Assembly: GCF_002105285.1 (NCBI RefSeq) | Contig: NZ_MUHR01000005.1 | Coordinates: 434,001 to 498,000 of the forward strand | Direction of reading: 5' to 3' | DNA from: Planktotalea arctica | GTDB taxonomy: Bacteria; Pseudomonadota; Alphaproteobacteria; Rhodobacterales; Rhodobacteraceae | Length of the DNA: 64,000 nucleotides | In this document: positions 63,049 through 64,000 of the stretch, piece by piece | Layout: the number at the start of each line of letters is the position of its first letter | Position numbering within the stretch: the first letter of the stretch is position 1 | Made by a program: the position numbers and the translations under genes | The notes under the pieces: model-generated | Told to the model about the DNA's origin: nothing | The model's database searches: none | Seen by the model: only the letters and a program-made list of their open reading frames with translations

Positions 63049-63276
63049 ATGACTACCCCATTCGAATTCTCGAACGCCAAGGACGCCCGTATCGTCTATG
63101 TGCGCTCCGTCGCGCTGGCCGATCTACCCAAAGAAATGCAAGAGCAGGTCAGTGGCATGGAGCAGCTATATGCGGTGCACGCTGAAAATGGCGAACGCCT
63201 TGCGGTCGTAGCGGATCGCGATCTGGCTTTTACGCTCGCACGCCAGAATGATTTCGCGCCAGTGACTGTTCACTGA
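63049..63276 (+). CDS. DUF1150 family protein
   Basis: A 75-residue acidic protein of the DUF1150 family, starting at the ATG at 63049, four bases after the hsp20 stop. The ARIVYVRSVALADLP and ERLAVVADRDLAFTLARQNDFAP parts fit this family. It accompanies small heat-shock genes in alphaproteobacteria; its role is unknown. Its stop overlaps the start of the phzF-like gene. Confidence 0.85.
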   Translation: MTTPFEFSNAKDARIVYVRSVALADLPKEMQEQVSGMEQLYAVHAENGERLAVVADRDLAFTLARQNDFAPVTVH

Positions 63277-64000
63277 TGACGAATTTTGCTGCCCATTGGG
63301 TCGATGCCTTCACGGATCGCCCCTTTGGCGGCAATGGTTGCACCGTGGTGCATGACGCAGCGCATCTGGACGATGCCACCTGCATGGCGCTCGTGCGCGA
63401 GACGTCGCTGGTGGAATGCACCTTCCTTGGCCCATCCGAAATCGCTGATCTGCGGGTGCGCTATTTTCTGGCCAGCCGCGAAATTCCCTTTGCCGGTCAC
63501 CCCACCGTCGCTTCCGTTATTGCTGCGTATGCGGCGGGAAGCATCGCGCCGGGCGATCTGACGCTGGAGACCGGGGCAGGCCTCATTCCGGTCCACCTTA
63601 GCGCAGATGGAACGCGTGTCACAATGCGCCAGAACGCGCCAAAATTTGGGCCGGTAGTGGACATATCCCTTGCCGCAGCCGCGATTGGCCTGCGCGAGGC
63701 GGACATCATCGCAGAGCCACAGCTTGTCTCGACGGGGCTTCCCTTCATCATTGTTCCACTATGCGATCGCGTCGCGCTGGGATGCGCGCGCCTGAACGCG
63801 GGGGCGCTTGCACTTATGAACGATAGCCTTGGCGCGGATGGCACCGACGTGATGGAGCCGTTTCTGACAACCCTTGGCGGTTACACCAATGCGGGCGATA
63901 CGTTCTCGCGTCTGCTCTTGCTGCCGCCCAGCCCGCCTGAGGACCCCTTCACCGGCTCCGCGACGGGGGCGATGGCTAGTTACCTTTGGCATCATGGGCT
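63276..64000 (+). CDS. PhzF-family isomerase (partial at right edge)
   Basis: The first 241 codons of a phenazine-biosynthesis PhzF-like protein, cut by the window end. The start ATG overlaps the DUF1150 stop (ATGA). The GNGCTVVHD and EIPFAGHPTVA blocks, the probable catalytic Glu in ETSLVECTFLG, and DPFTGSATGAMASY at the end are characteristic of the epimerase-like fold. A dedicated phenazine pathway is unlikely; a housekeeping isomerase is the usual meaning of this family. The length is unknown because the gene continues beyond 64000. Confidence 0.88.
   Translation, partial: MTNFAAHWVDAFTDRPFGGNGCTVVHDAAHLDDATCMALVRETSLVECTFLGPSEIADLRVRYFLASREIPFAGHPTVASVIAAYAAGSIAPGDLTLETGAGLIPVHLSADGTRVTMRQNAPKFGPVVDISLAAAAIGLREADIIAEPQLVSTGLPFIIVPLCDRVALGCARLNAGALALMNDSLGADGTDVMEPFLTTLGGYTNAGDTFSRLLLLPPSPPEDPFTGSATGAMASYLWHHG

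Overview
The window reads as a chromosomal segment of an alphaproteobacterium, most likely a member of the Rhodobacteraceae (Roseobacter group). The basis is moderately high GC, tightly packed operons with ATGA or GTGA overlaps, and family-typical gene sets: yidC-MOSC-engB, plant-type gshA, an Fe-S photolyase of the CryB/PhrB class, hsp20 next to a DUF1150 gene, and a RutR-controlled reductive pyrimidine cluster. I see no rRNA, tRNA, IS element, prophage or CRISPR array. No stretch longer than 300 bases lacks a gene.

Region 1 (1-12.3 kb): a six-gene minus-strand elongasome operon (mreB-mreC-mreD-mrdA-rodA-ghrA), then leuA preceded by a short leucine-rich leader ORF, a divergent SDR-photolyase pair, and a secreted protein of 18 MORN repeats. 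Region 2 (12.4-20.5 kb): nadE, a low-GC orphan gene that resembles DUF3800, a small zinc-ribbon gene, and a minus-strand operon of amidohydrolase, CobW GTPase, malonyl-CoA synthetase and YghU. Region 3 (20.5-30.7 kb): a dipeptide-type ABC transporter operon divergent from that operon, with a 19-bp palindrome between them. It is followed by a DUF4442 protein, gltX, a MATE exporter, a gamma-glutamylcyclotransferase and an Rrf2 regulator. Region 4 (30.7-34.6 kb): the ybbP-ybbA / tesA divergent locus.

Region 5 (34.6-41.9 kb): a RutR-like regulator divergent from a pyrimidine or hydantoin catabolic operon (beta-ureidopropionase type amidohydrolase, dihydropyrimidinase, four-gene ThiXYZ-like ABC uptake system). 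It has a near-consensus RutR operator between the divergent genes and a strong terminator at the end. Region 6 (41.9-48.5 kb): engB, MOSC protein, yidC, an EAL phosphodiesterase and gshA. Region 7 (48.5-52.1 kb): a pyrimidine biosynthesis operon, pyrB - three small uncharacterised genes - catalytically degenerate dihydroorotase (pyrX-like) - plsY. Region 8 (52.1-64 kb): a uracil-DNA-glycosylase homologue lacking the Fe-S cysteines, a LysE exporter, moaB, an RND efflux pair, a DsbD N-domain protein, YqgE, purK-purE, a YdcH-like small protein, hsp20-DUF1150 behind a heat-shock-like promoter, and a PhzF-family gene cut by the right edge.

Most genes are housekeeping. The less ordinary observations are the apparently leaderless leu leader ORF, the RutR operator and a look-alike in front of gshA, four copies of a short intergenic element, the microORFs between pyrB and pyrX, the cluster-less UDG homologue and the low-GC DUF3800-like orphan. 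I did not find a clearly new multi-gene defence or mobile system.
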